A DNA stretch of 64,000 bases from positions 248,001 to 312,000 of the forward strand of contig NZ_JAJFZK010000004.1 in NCBI RefSeq assembly GCF_020731355.1, read 5' to 3'. Origin of the DNA: Bacillus sp. REN16 (lineage in GTDB: Bacteria > Bacillota > Bacilli > Bacillales > Bacillaceae_L). The first letter of the stretch is position 1, and each line of letters starts with the position of its first letter. Below the pieces are notes generated by a model. The model saw nothing but the letters and a program-made list of their open reading frames with translations. It searched no databases and was not told where the DNA came from. The translations under genes were made by a program, and so were the position numbers. Below, piece after piece: positions 21,056 to 29,459 of this stretch.

Positions 21056-21724
21056 ATGACGAATATTGCTAAAATGATTGATCATACAGCTTTAAAAGCG
21101 GATACAACGAAAGCCCAAATTGAAAAACTTTGTGCCGAGGCAAAGGAATATGGATTTATGTCTGTTTGTGTGAATCCAACATGGGTTGAAACAGCAGCAA
21201 ATCTTTTAAAAGATTCTGAAGTGAAGGTTTGTACAGTAATTGGCTTTCCATTAGGGGCAAGTACATCCGAAACGAAAGCATTTGAAACAAAGGATGCAAT
21301 CGAAAAAGGAGCAACTGAAGTGGATATGGTTATCAATATCGGGGCTTTAAAAGATAAAAATGACGAATTAGTTGAAAAAGACATCCTTGCTGTTGTGGAA
21401 GCTGCAAAAGGTAAGGCACTTACAAAGGTGATTATTGAAACTTGTTTACTTACTGACGAGGAAAAGGTACGTGCATGTGAGCTCTCCGTTAAAGCAGGAG
21501 CAGATTTTGTGAAAACATCTACTGGCTTCTCTACTGGTGGAGCCACTGTGGAAGACATTCGTTTGATGCGCAAAACAGTCGGACCAGATATGGGAGTGAA
21601 AGCATCTGGAGGTGTTCGTGACCTAAAAGGCACCCAGGATTTGATTGAAGCAGGAGCTACTAGAATTGGTGCAAGTGCAGGAATTTCCATTGTAAAGGGT
21701 TTAACAGGATCTTCCGACTATTAA
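21056..21724 (+). CDS. deoC: Deoxyribose-phosphate aldolase
   Basis: DeoC splits 2-deoxyribose 5-phosphate into glyceraldehyde 3-phosphate and acetaldehyde in deoxynucleoside catabolism. The 222-residue TIM-barrel protein has the Schiff-base lysine region [10 protein letters not shown] near residue 147 and the proton-relay region VKASGGVRD near 181. Start ATG follows AGAGGAGACAT. B. subtilis does not carry deoC here, and no other deo genes are adjacent, so it is probably an insertion or rearrangement. A family C element occupies its leader. Confidence 0.95.
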   Translation: MTNIAKMIDHTALKADTTKAQIEKLCAEAKEYGFMSVCVNPTWVETAANLLKDSEVKVCTVIGFPLGASTSETKAFETKDAIEKGATEVDMVINIGALKDKNDELVEKDILAVVEAAKGKALTKVIIETCLLTDEEKVRACELSVKAGADFVKTSTGFSTGGATVEDIRLMRKTVGPDMGVKASGGVRDLKGTQDLIEAGATRIGASAGISIVKGLTGSSDY

Positions 21725-21729
21725 AAAGA

Positions 21730-21755
21730 AAGCTGGCCATTGGCCAGCTTTTATC
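21730..21755. terminator. Two-way terminator between deoC and yqeW
   Basis: AAGCTGGCC/GGCCAGCTT (9 bp, 3-base loop) is followed by TTTAT on the plus strand and TCTTTTT on the minus strand. Confidence 0.88.
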
Positions 21756-22680
21756 ATGCAGCTCTGTGTACCTTTGTAATAAAATTTGTTAACACTCCAG
21801 CAAAAGGTAAAAAGAGCAGTGAAGTAAGAACATTAAATATCAAACTTACATGGGCGATTTGAACATCAGGATGTGAGGTTAAAAGCATGGAAATTTGACC
21901 GAGTACATTGATTAACGGGAAAAATAATACCACACCGATCACATTGACCCAAATATGGGCATATGCAGCTAATTTTGCCTCCTGTTTGCTCCCAATACTT
22001 GCAATAAAAGCAGTAATACATGTACCAATATTCGCACCCAGTAACACGGCAATACCAGCATTTAAAGTAAGTAGCTGTTCATTCATAAAACCCATAATGA
22101 TCCCGGTTGTTGCTGTACTAGACTGAATAATAGAGGTTAAAATGGTACCAACACCTACCCCAAAAAGACCACTTTCATTTGTATGCTGAAAAAAAGTATG
22201 AATGGATGGGAATTGTGAGATTGGCCTAGCCAACTGCTCAAAACCATTCATCGCCACAAACATACATCCTAATCCAAATAAAAAAGCACCAAAGCTAAAG
22301 ACCTGTTGATTACTAATAAACAAACATAAAAAACCCACTATTAAAATTGGAACAATCCATTCAAAAATGTCAAAGGTGATCATTTCTGCAGTAAAGGTGG
22401 TTCCAATATTCGTACCAAGAATAATACCAATTGATTGTTTAAAGGTTAAATAACCTGTCGCAATTAATCCGACTACAAGCACCATAACTGCAGAGCTACT
22501 GTGGATAATTGCGGTAATGATCATTCCGGTAAATAATCCTTTTATCGGGTTATTAGTGAAACGAATCAGCCAAACCTTTACTTTATCTCCAGTAAGATTA
22601 TATAGGCCTGTCCTCATCACAGTCATTCCAAATAAAAAAATTGCAATAAATACAGCAAATAACGATATTAGCTCAATCAT
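21754..22680 (-). CDS. yqeW: Na/Pi-cotransporter family protein (YqeW-like)
   Basis: This 308-residue membrane protein has two inverted repeats of the PF02690-type Na/Pi cotransporter fold. They are marked by HSSSA near residue 60 and QSSTAT near 165, and about eight membrane helices can be seen. It lacks the C-terminal PhoU-like domain found in the second homologue at 58944. Its place between mtaB and rpsU matches B. subtilis yqeW. The start ATG at 22680 follows GGGGTGAAAATGC. Substrate is presumed to be phosphate with sodium but cannot be proved from sequence. Confidence 0.85.
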   Translation of the reverse strand: MIELISLFAVFIAIFLFGMTVMRTGLYNLTGDKVKVWLIRFTNNPIKGLFTGMIITAIIHSSSAVMVLVVGLIATGYLTFKQSIGIILGTNIGTTFTAEMITFDIFEWIVPILIVGFLCLFISNQQVFSFGAFLFGLGCMFVAMNGFEQLARPISQFPSIHTFFQHTNESGLFGVGVGTILTSIIQSSTATTGIIMGFMNEQLLTLNAGIAVLLGANIGTCITAFIASIGSKQEAKLAAYAHIWVNVIGVVLFFPLINVLGQISMLLTSHPDVQIAHVSLIFNVLTSLLFLPFAGVLTNFITKVHRAA

Positions 22681-23022
22681 GCATTTTCACCCCTATCTCA
22701 TTGTATGGACAAGGAGTAGTGAAAATGACTACTTCAACTTTTTAATCTTGAATACATGTCCAATCTTATTTGCGAGCAAATTCCTATATAAAGAAAGGAT
22801 TTAACAGGGATAACCGCTAAATTATTTATCAAAACTAATACAAAGACGTGATTTCTAGTGATACTATCATGAATTACAGTTGACCAAAAATCATGCATAT
22901 ATTATAATTGCAAAGTACATGTTTTTTGTTTCGACGATATTTATCGATCGACACTAAGAGAATGTAATAGAACATGTGTCTTAATTAGAGTTAGTGGTTG
23001 TTTTCGGAGGGAGGGAATTAGA
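22681..23022. other. Gene-free stretch between yqeW and rpsU
   Basis: No supported gene was found. It holds the outward signals for yqeW on the left, a small AGTAGT/ACTACT hairpin at 22715-22733, and the rpsU promoter at 22880-22908. Confidence 0.6.
22880..22908 (+). promoter_or_regulatory. Sigma-A promoter of rpsU-yqeY
   Basis: TTGACC at 22880-22885 and a perfect TATAAT at 22903-22908 are 17 bases apart. The leader to rpsU would be about 105 bases. Confidence 0.75.
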
Positions 23023-23196
23023 ATGTCAAAAACGGTCGTTCGTAAAAACGAATCGCTTGAAGATGCTCTTCGCCGCTTCAAACGTACTGTGTCTAAATCT
23101 GGTACTATTCAAGAAGCTAGAAAGCGCGAATTCTATGAAAAGCCTAGCGTAAAGCGTAAGAAGAAATCTGAAGCTGCTAGAAAGCGTAAATTCTAA
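23023..23196 (+). CDS. rpsU: Ribosomal protein S21
   Basis: This 57-residue basic protein starts [20 protein letters not shown], the S21 signature, and ends in Lys/Arg-rich [13 protein letters not shown]. It joins the 30S subunit near the 3' end of 16S rRNA. The ATG at 23023 follows GGAGGGAGGG. It is co-transcribed with yqeY 16 bases downstream. Confidence 0.97.
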   Translation: MSKTVVRKNESLEDALRRFKRTVSKSGTIQEARKREFYEKPSVKRKKKSEAARKRKF

Positions 23197-23212
23197 AAGA
23201 GGGTGTAGTTTT

Positions 23213-23659
23213 ATGAGTCTTCTCGAGCGTTTAAATAGTGATATGAAAACAGCGATGAAGAATAAAGAGAAGGATAAGCTATCTGTTATTCGAATGGTTA
23301 AGGCTGCACTTCAAAATGAAGGTATTAAGCTTGGAACTAGCGAAATTTCAGATGAAGCAGAACTAACAGTTCTTACTCGTGAATTAAAACAACGAAAAGA
23401 TTCCCTCCGCGAATTTAGTAACGCTGGTCGTGAAGATCTCGTTAATAAAGTTCAAACTGAAATTGAGATATTAGAGGTATACCTTCCAGAACAATTATCT
23501 GAAGAGGATCTTGTTGCGATTGTTAAAGAAACAGTACAAGAGGTCAATGCTTCTTCAAAGGCTGACATGGGCAGAGTGATGGCCGCAATTATGCCAAAGG
23601 TAAAAGGAAAAGCTGATGGCGGTCTCGTAAATAAACTTGTTCAACAGCAATTATCTTAA
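23213..23659 (+). CDS. yqeY: YqeY, GatB/YqeY domain protein
   Basis: This 148-residue helical protein is related to the tRNA-interacting tail domain of the amidotransferase subunit GatB. A role in tRNA binding is inferred from the family but not proven. Typical features are [11 protein letters not shown] near residue 28, [10 protein letters not shown] near 90 and a Lys/Gly-rich C-terminus. The rpsU-yqeY pair is conserved in Firmicutes. Confidence 0.93.
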   Translation: MSLLERLNSDMKTAMKNKEKDKLSVIRMVKAALQNEGIKLGTSEISDEAELTVLTRELKQRKDSLREFSNAGREDLVNKVQTEIEILEVYLPEQLSEEDLVAIVKETVQEVNASSKADMGRVMAAIMPKVKGKADGGLVNKLVQQQLS

Positions 23660-23665
23660 CAAAAG

Positions 23666-23693
23666 CACCTTACATCGCGTAAGGTGTTTTTTC
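23666..23693 (+). terminator. Terminator after yqeY
   Basis: CACCTTAC/GTAAGGTG (8 bp, 5-base loop) is followed by TTTTTTCTTT. Confidence 0.9.
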
Positions 23694-23759
23694 TTTATCA
23701 TTACTTATAAAAAAGGCAATCTTTACCACGAAAGACATTGCATAAAAAACCGCAAATAA

Positions 23760-23788
23760 TGAAACCAGATGAGCTTATCAAACGTATA
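23760..23788 (+). promoter_or_regulatory. Sigma-W type (ECF) promoter of nfeD-floA-yqfB
   Basis: TGAAAC at 23760-23765 and CGTATA at 23783-23788, 17 bases apart, match the sigma-W consensus. The equivalent yqeZ-yqfA-yqfB operon of B. subtilis belongs to the sigma-W regulon. Confidence 0.85.
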
Positions 23789-23833
23789 TCATATTATCAA
23801 GATGTAAAATGAATAGAAAGGGGGGAACACAAT

Positions 23834-25174
23834 TTGAAAAAATGGAGAATTCTTTTATTCCTGTCCATTATTCTCATACCACTTATCCTCACACTAGCGC
23901 CAAATAAAAGCTCTAGTGCTGCCGATCAGGTAGTATATATCATTCCATTAGAAGAAACAGTCGAAAAAGGATTAAGTGCATTTATCGATCGTTCGCTTAC
24001 TGATGCTGAGAATAAAGGTGCAGACATTATCATTTTTGAAATAAATACCCCGGGTGGTGCCGTTGATGCTGCAACACAAATCGGGAAACGAATTCAGGAA
24101 TCATCCATACCAACAGTTGCTTATATCAATAATGATGCTATCTCAGCAGGTGCTTTTATTGCATTAAACGCAGATAGGATCTATATGTCTCAAAATGGTA
24201 GAATGGGTGCTGCCGGCATCATTGACCAAGCGGGGAACACAGCAGATGAAAAAGCTGTTTCCTACTGGTTGTCAGCAATGAAGGGGGCGGCAGAAAATAA
24301 TGGTCGTGATCCGATCTATGCTTTAGCGATGGCAGACAAAGAGATTGACCTTCCGGAGCTTGGAGCTGAAAAAGGAAAATTCCTGACCTTAACAGCCAAA
24401 CAGGCCTTGTCAGTTAATTATGCGGAAGGGATCGTAAAGGATAGAGCAGATTTATTAAAGACTTTAGGCTATGAAAAAGCAGCAATTGAAGAAGCTGAAG
24501 TGAGTCTAGCGGAAAAAATTGCACGCTTTATTACAAATCCAATTGTAGTATCGATTTTATTAACAATTGGAAGCTTAGGATTAGTTGTTGAATTATACTC
24601 ACCTGGTTTTGGTATTCCTGGTATAATGGGAATATCAGCGTTATTGCTCTTTTTCTATGGTCATTTAGTAGCAGGACTAGCTGGAATGGAATCCATTATT
24701 CTTTTTGTGGTAGGAATTGTATTCGTTTTACTGGAGTTTGTTTTACCTGGGGGGATTATCGGCTTGATAGGATTAGGTGCTATTTTAACGAGCTTTTTCT
24801 TGGCAGGGAGCAGTATGATGGTCATTGGAATTTCGCTTCTAGTAGCATTAGTAGCAACGATTGTAGTATCAATTATTTTAGTGAAAGTATTTGGCAAGAG
24901 GCTACATGCATTTAAAAAGATTATTCTTTTTGATTCTACCAATACCGAAAGCGGGTATGTCTCAAATAAGAACCGCAAGGATCTAATTGGAAAACAAGGC
25001 ATTGCCTTAACAACATTAAGACCTTCTGGTACTGTTATTATCAATGATGAAAGAATAGACGTTGTAACACAAGGGAATTACATTGAGAAAAATACAAAAG
25101 TGGAAGTTATCAAAACAGAAGGTTCTCGAATCGTTGTACGGGAAGTAACTGAAATTGATAATAAAAACAAGTAG
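23834..25174 (+). CDS. yqeZ: NfeD long-form membrane-bound serine protease (YqeZ)
   Basis: This protein is a partner of the flotillin FloA in membrane microdomains. The 446-residue protein has a signal peptide (about residues 1-28) and a ClpP-like serine protease domain with EINTPGG near 70 and the nucleophile region ISAGAF near 102. Four or so membrane helices (about 230-360) and a C-terminal OB-fold NfeD domain complete it. The start is a TTG at 23834 after AAGGGGGGAA. It is the first gene of a sigma-W type operon. Confidence 0.93.
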   Translation: MKKWRILLFLSIILIPLILTLAPNKSSSAADQVVYIIPLEETVEKGLSAFIDRSLTDAENKGADIIIFEINTPGGAVDAATQIGKRIQESSIPTVAYINNDAISAGAFIALNADRIYMSQNGRMGAAGIIDQAGNTADEKAVSYWLSAMKGAAENNGRDPIYALAMADKEIDLPELGAEKGKFLTLTAKQALSVNYAEGIVKDRADLLKTLGYEKAAIEEAEVSLAEKIARFITNPIVVSILLTIGSLGLVVELYSPGFGIPGIMGISALLLFFYGHLVAGLAGMESIILFVVGIVFVLLEFVLPGGIIGLIGLGAILTSFFLAGSSMMVIGISLLVALVATIVVSIILVKVFGKRLHAFKKIILFDSTNTESGYVSNKNRKDLIGKQGIALTTLRPSGTVIINDERIDVVTQGNYIEKNTKVEVIKTEGSRIVVREVTEIDNKNK

Positions 25175-25186
25175 GAGGAAAAAAGA

Positions 25187-26173
25187 ATGCCAACAGGTCT
25201 GATCACAGTATTAATATTAGTTGCACTTGGTATTATTTTATTGGCTGTACTATTTACATTTGTGCCGGTTGCACTATGGATTTCGGCACTTGCTGCTGGT
25301 GTGCGTGTAAGTATCTTTACATTAATTGGGATGAGGTTACGTCGGGTTATCCCGAACCGTGTGATTATCCCGTTAATTAAGGCTCAAAAAGCAGGTTTAA
25401 ATCTTAATACAAACCAATTGGAGAGTCATTATTTAGCAGGTGGTAACGTTGACCGTGTAGTTAATGCATTAATCGCTGCACAACGTGCAAACATTGATTT
25501 AACATTTGAAAGAGCAGCTGCTATCGACCTAGCAGGTCGTGACGTATTAGAAGCGGTACAAATGAGTGTTAACCCTAAAGTTATCGAAACACCATTTATT
25601 TCAGGTGTTGCGATGGATGGAATTGAAGTAAAAGCGAAAACTCGTATCACCGTTCGTGCCAATATTGATCGTTTAGTCGGGGGAGCAGGAGAAGAAACTG
25701 TTATTGCCCGTGTAGGTGAGGGTATTGTAAGCACAATCGGTTCACAAAAAGACCATAAAAAGGTACTTGAAAATCCTGATATGATTTCTCAGACAGTTTT
25801 AGCAAAAGGACTAGATGCAGGTACTGCATTTGAAATCTTATCGATTGATATTGCAGATATTGATATCGGCAGAAACATAGGTGCCGTGCTTCAAACAGAC
25901 CAAGCGGAAGCAGATAAGAAAATTGCTCAAGCAAAAGCTGAAGAACGCCGTGCTATGGCGGTTGCAAGTGAACAAGAGATGCGCGCCCGCGTAGAAGAAA
26001 TGAAAGCGAAGGTTGTGGAAGCCGAGGCTGAAGTGCCATTGGCAATGGCAGAAGCACTACGCTCTGGTAACCTTGGAGTGCTGGACTATACAAATCTTAA
26101 AAACATCATGGCTGACACTGACATGAGAGATTCAATTGGCAGAAGCACAAAAGATCATGATGAAGATAAATAA
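25187..26173 (+). CDS. floA: FloA, flotillin-like scaffold protein
   Basis: FloA organises functional membrane microdomains and affects membrane fluidity and protein secretion. The 328-residue protein has an N-terminal membrane-inserted hairpin (about residues 4-45), a PHB-like domain, and a C-terminal coiled-coil rich in Ala and Glu (about 230-300). The start ATG follows AGGAGGAAAA, 12 bases after nfeD. Confidence 0.95.
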   Translation: MPTGLITVLILVALGIILLAVLFTFVPVALWISALAAGVRVSIFTLIGMRLRRVIPNRVIIPLIKAQKAGLNLNTNQLESHYLAGGNVDRVVNALIAAQRANIDLTFERAAAIDLAGRDVLEAVQMSVNPKVIETPFISGVAMDGIEVKAKTRITVRANIDRLVGGAGEETVIARVGEGIVSTIGSQKDHKKVLENPDMISQTVLAKGLDAGTAFEILSIDIADIDIGRNIGAVLQTDQAEADKKIAQAKAEERRAMAVASEQEMRARVEEMKAKVVEAEAEVPLAMAEALRSGNLGVLDYTNLKNIMADTDMRDSIGRSTKDHDEDK

Positions 26174-26215
26174 TGATCGAAAATAAACCTCAAAAAGTGA
26201 AAGGAGGTTTACACT

Positions 26216-26692
26216 GTGGATTTACTTATACAAAATATAATTGAAAAGGTTATGGCAAATCCTTGGATTCTTATTATCATAATTGGATTAGCTGTTAATA
26301 CGTTTAAACGTTTTGCAAGCGGTGAAAAAGAGCCAACACCTCAAGTCCCATTGCCTAAACAGTTCAATCCGTTTGACCAAGAACCAAAACCTGTAAAGGA
26401 AGTTCAACAGGCGGAGTCAAAGTATGAATTTGAACCTAAAGAAGTGCCAGAAACTTCTGTTTCAAATACATTCTATGAACGATATCAAGAGCTTCAACAA
26501 AAGGGAACCTATAGTGAAACAACAACCCAGGATGAAGGGCAGCCTGTCCTAGAAGTTATCAAACCGAGAGCTGCTGCTTCAGGGCAAACGGGCGTCAAAA
26601 GCTTTTCGAAAAACAAGGTCGTCGAAGGGATTATTTGGTCCGAAATTCTAGGTCCTCCACGGGCAAAAAAACCGTACCAAATCCGACGTTAA
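26216..26692 (+). CDS. yqfB: YqfB-like single-pass membrane protein
   Basis: The 158-residue protein has one N-terminal membrane helix (about residues 14-29), then a polar, Pro/Gln/Glu-rich region and a basic C-terminus with SEILGPPRAKKPY. The start is a GTG at 26216 after AAAGGAGGTTT. As the third gene of the nfeD-floA operon it corresponds to B. subtilis yqfB, which is also in the sigma-W regulon. No function is known. Confidence 0.75.
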   Translation: MDLLIQNIIEKVMANPWILIIIIGLAVNTFKRFASGEKEPTPQVPLPKQFNPFDQEPKPVKEVQQAESKYEFEPKEVPETSVSNTFYERYQELQQKGTYSETTTQDEGQPVLEVIKPRAAASGQTGVKSFSKNKVVEGIIWSEILGPPRAKKPYQIRR

Positions 26693-26707
26693 CATCTGTA
26701 TTATCAT

Positions 26708-26853
26708 ATTTTAAAAAAGGGGGATGAAAAGGACCGAGAATTTCAAGGCGGCGCAGCTTTGAGTACCGGAGCGTATGCAGTTAATACGTGAGGAACGGAG
26801 AAGCAAGCCAACACAGAAATTCGATGTGTCATTTTTATCCCCCATTTAAAAAT
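26708..26853 (+). repeat. Family B interspersed hairpin element, copy 1
   Basis: The core runs from AAAAGGACCGAGAATTTC through GCGCAGCTTTGAGTA and CGTATGCAGTTAATACG to AATTCGATGTGTCATTTTT. It is enclosed by complementary arms (26708-26725 with 26837-26853) ending in GGGGGAT/ATCCCCC. Other copies at 35150 and 49701 have different but again complementary arms. Confidence 0.8.
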
Positions 26854-26860
26854 GTTCTAT

Positions 26861-26900
26861 GAGCCCTCTTTCACTCATAATATGAGTTGAAAGGGGGTTC
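26861..26900 (+). promoter_or_regulatory. Long hairpin overlapping the yqfC ribosome site
   Basis: GAGCCCTCTTTCA-CTCATA pairs with TATGAG-(T)-TGAAAGGGGGTTC with a 1-base turn in strict pairing and one bulge. The AAAGGGGG ribosome site of yqfC is inside the 3' arm. It could be a terminator for the yqfB transcript (followed by TTTGTT) or a block on translation of read-through RNA. Confidence 0.6.
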
Positions 26901-26906
26901 TTTGTT

Positions 26907-27191
26907 ATGCCTAAAAACCTAGGACAACGCATGAAAAGATGGATCACAAACAAGATGGAACTTCCTGCTGACGTTATGATGGATCTTCCAAGAATCACGA
27001 TGATTGGACAATTACATATTTACATAGAGAATCACCGAGGACTATTGGCCTTCTCAGATAAAGAGGTGCGGCTCTTACTGAAACAAGGACAACTTCTGAT
27101 TAAGGGAAAAGCATTTGTGATTAAAACCATTTTACCTGAAGAAATAATGCTCGAAGGAAAAATCGAACATGTGCAATATATTGAGAATTGA
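26907..27191 (+). CDS. yqfC: YqfC, sporulation protein
   Basis: This small 94-residue protein belongs to the YabP/YqfC family, shown by PADVMMDLPRITMIG and IENHRGLLAFSDKEVRL. In B. subtilis yqfC-yqfD is transcribed in the mother cell under sigma-E and the genes contribute to sporulation. The start ATG lies just after the hairpin described at 26861. yqfD follows at 29 bases. Confidence 0.93.
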   Translation: MPKNLGQRMKRWITNKMELPADVMMDLPRITMIGQLHIYIENHRGLLAFSDKEVRLLLKQGQLLIKGKAFVIKTILPEEIMLEGKIEHVQYIEN

Positions 27192-27220
27192 TTCAGAATT
27201 GATTCGCTAGGGGGATAAGC

Positions 27221-28408
27221 ATGAAGAACCATTGGATGCATTTTTTTAGTGGAAGTGTCAACGCTGTTATTTCTGGAAAAGGGACTGAGCGATTTATCAA
27301 CGAATGTGTAAGACAAGGTATTGTCGTGTGGAATGTGAAGAAGCCAGGGACCCACACCCTTAGCTTCTCCATGTATTTAAAGGATGTCAAAAAAATTCGC
27401 CGTATTGTCCGGAAAAATGATTGTAAGCTTCGCTTTATTGGAAAAAAAGGCTTGCCATTTCTCATTCAAAAGGCATTGTATAATAGTGGTTTTTTTATTG
27501 GGGCGATATCGTTTTTTATCATTGTTACATTATTATCGAATATGGTTTGGGGCATAAAAGTTGTAGGGGCCAAACCAGAAACCGAGCACCTTATTATTAA
27601 AGAATTAAAAAAGCTTGGTGTCGAAAAAGGAAAATTACAATTCTTTATTGAAGATAATGAATCATTGCAAAGACATTTAGAAGACGCGATAAACGATATT
27701 ACATGGATTGGTGTGGAATTAAATGGGACGACCTATCATTTTGAGGTTGTTGAAAAGAATCAGCCAGAGGCTCCAGAACAGTTAAGCCCACGTGATCTTG
27801 TCGCAAATAAGAAAGCCATAATCAAAAAGTTAATTGTGGAGGAAGGAAAGCCAGTAAAAGCAGTAAATGATCTTGTCAAAAAAGGGGATCTCTTAGTTAC
27901 AGGTAAAATTGGAAAAGAGGGGGAAGAGATCTATGTACCTGCACGTGGAAAAATTTTTGGTGAAACATGGTACAAGGCTGACGTAAAGGTAGATATTACA
28001 ACGAAACTTGAAGTATTAACAGGAGAAAATAAAACTAAGCATTATCTTTTGGTAGGAAATTTACGTATTCCTTTATGGGGTTTTGGCAAAATTGAATACA
28101 AGGAGTATCAAACTGAGTCACAGAAAAAACATGTCAAATTCTTTAACTGGCAGCTTCCGATCGCGTATGAAAAAGATACGCTAAGGGAAAGTGAAAAAAT
28201 TACAAGAAAATATACGACAGACCAAGCCATCGAAGAAGCAAAGCGAATCGGAAGGACCAATTTAGAGCAAGGATTGGACAGTGATGCTGAAATTATAAAA
28301 GAAAATGTTTTGCGTCAATCGATTAACAATGGTAAAGTTGAATTGGAAATAAAATATAATGTTATTGAGAATATCGTAACTACGATACCATTAGTTCAAG
28401 GAGACTAA
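27221..28408 (+). CDS. yqfD: YqfD, sporulation membrane protein
   Basis: The 395-residue protein has an N-terminal soluble part, one membrane helix (about residues 88-108) and a large extracytoplasmic region containing a beta-strand-rich domain. It belongs to the sporulation protein YqfD family and pairs with yqfC. The start ATG follows TAGGGGGATAAGC. Exact role is unknown; mother-cell membrane localisation is likely by analogy. Confidence 0.93.
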   Translation: MKNHWMHFFSGSVNAVISGKGTERFINECVRQGIVVWNVKKPGTHTLSFSMYLKDVKKIRRIVRKNDCKLRFIGKKGLPFLIQKALYNSGFFIGAISFFIIVTLLSNMVWGIKVVGAKPETEHLIIKELKKLGVEKGKLQFFIEDNESLQRHLEDAINDITWIGVELNGTTYHFEVVEKNQPEAPEQLSPRDLVANKKAIIKKLIVEEGKPVKAVNDLVKKGDLLVTGKIGKEGEEIYVPARGKIFGETWYKADVKVDITTKLEVLTGENKTKHYLLVGNLRIPLWGFGKIEYKEYQTESQKKHVKFFNWQLPIAYEKDTLRESEKITRKYTTDQAIEEAKRIGRTNLEQGLDSDAEIIKENVLRQSINNGKVELEIKYNVIENIVTTIPLVQGD

Positions 28409-28411
28409 AGG

Positions 28412-29383
28412 ATGTCAGAAGATTTAGTAATGAGTAAACATCAACTGGAAAACCCAAACGAGGCACTTGTTTTATTTGGAAACAATGACCTCCATTTGAA
28501 ACGGATTGAAGAAGAATTAAATGTCTCAATCATTACAAGAGGTGAGGCAGTTCACGTTTCCGGTGAATTAACTAATGTACAGCTTGTTGAGGAAATTCTC
28601 GAAAAGCTGCTAAGTGTTATCCGAAAAGGAATACTTGTGAGTGAACGAGATGTCATCTACTGTATTCAAATGGCGAAGACTGGAAAATTGGATTCATTTG
28701 AAGAATTATATGATGAAGAAATAACAAAGACGGCTAAAGGAAAATCCATTCGTGTAAAAACGCACGGACAACATCAGTATGTGGCAGCAATCAAACAGCA
28801 TGATTTAGTATTTGGCATCGGGCCAGCGGGTACCGGTAAGACCTATTTGGCTGTTGTTATGGCTGTTAATGCGTTGAAAAATGGACAGGTTAAACGAATC
28901 ATTTTAACTCGCCCTGCGGTTGAAGCAGGTGAAAGCCTTGGTTTTTTACCTGGGGATTTAAAAGAAAAGGTTGATCCATATTTACGTCCTTTATATGATG
29001 GATTACATGATGTGCTTGGAGCAGAGCATACCGAACGTTTAATGGAACGAGGAATAATTGAAATTGCCCCATTAGCATATATGAGAGGGCGTACCTTAGA
29101 CGATGCTTTCGTTATTTTAGATGAAGCGCAAAATACAACGTTGGCGCAAATGAAGATGTTTTTGACACGACTCGGTTTTGGCTCTAAAATGGTCATAACT
29201 GGAGATATTTCGCAAATCGATTTACCCAAGGGGGTAAAATCTGGGTTACATGAAGTAATAAATATTCTGAAGGATGTTTATGGTTCTGCGTTTATCTTCT
29301 TGGAACAGTCCGATGTTGTACGTCATCCTCTAGTAGCACGTATTATTGAAGCGTATGAAAAAGCCGAGGCTGATCAAAAGTAA
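28412..29383 (+). CDS. phoH: PhoH-like ATPase (PhoH/PhoL)
   Basis: This cytoplasmic P-loop ATPase is linked to RNA metabolism by its domain content. The 323-residue protein has an N-terminal KH-like region (about residues 20-75) and the PhoH ATPase domain with Walker A GPAGTGKT at 137-144 and Walker B ILDEAQN near 237. The start ATG follows CAAGGAGACTAAAGG. It lies three bases after yqfD; the ybeY gene, often linked to phoH, lies two genes downstream. Confidence 0.93.
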   Translation: MSEDLVMSKHQLENPNEALVLFGNNDLHLKRIEEELNVSIITRGEAVHVSGELTNVQLVEEILEKLLSVIRKGILVSERDVIYCIQMAKTGKLDSFEELYDEEITKTAKGKSIRVKTHGQHQYVAAIKQHDLVFGIGPAGTGKTYLAVVMAVNALKNGQVKRIILTRPAVEAGESLGFLPGDLKEKVDPYLRPLYDGLHDVLGAEHTERLMERGIIEIAPLAYMRGRTLDDAFVILDEAQNTTLAQMKMFLTRLGFGSKMVITGDISQIDLPKGVKSGLHEVINILKDVYGSAFIFLEQSDVVRHPLVARIIEAYEKAEADQK

Positions 29384-29384
29384 A

Positions 29385-29411
29385 AGACCCATATGGAATG
29401 GGTCTTTTTTA
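29385..29411 (+). terminator. Terminator after phoH
   Basis: AGACCCAT/ATGGGTCT (8 bp, 5-base loop) is followed by TTTTTACC. Confidence 0.85.
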
Positions 29412-29459
29412 CCATTAAAGGAATTGGTAAAATAATCCTTAGAAAAGGAGGTTGAAGAA

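Noticed and set aside
21082-21690. 202-codon minus-strand frame inside deoC
   Set aside because: It is a shadow of the deoC codon pattern, Ser/Thr-rich with no family features.
26870-26885. Sigma-E promoter of yqfC at CATAATAT
   Set aside because: The -10-like motif lies inside the hairpin and no matching -35 at the right distance was found.
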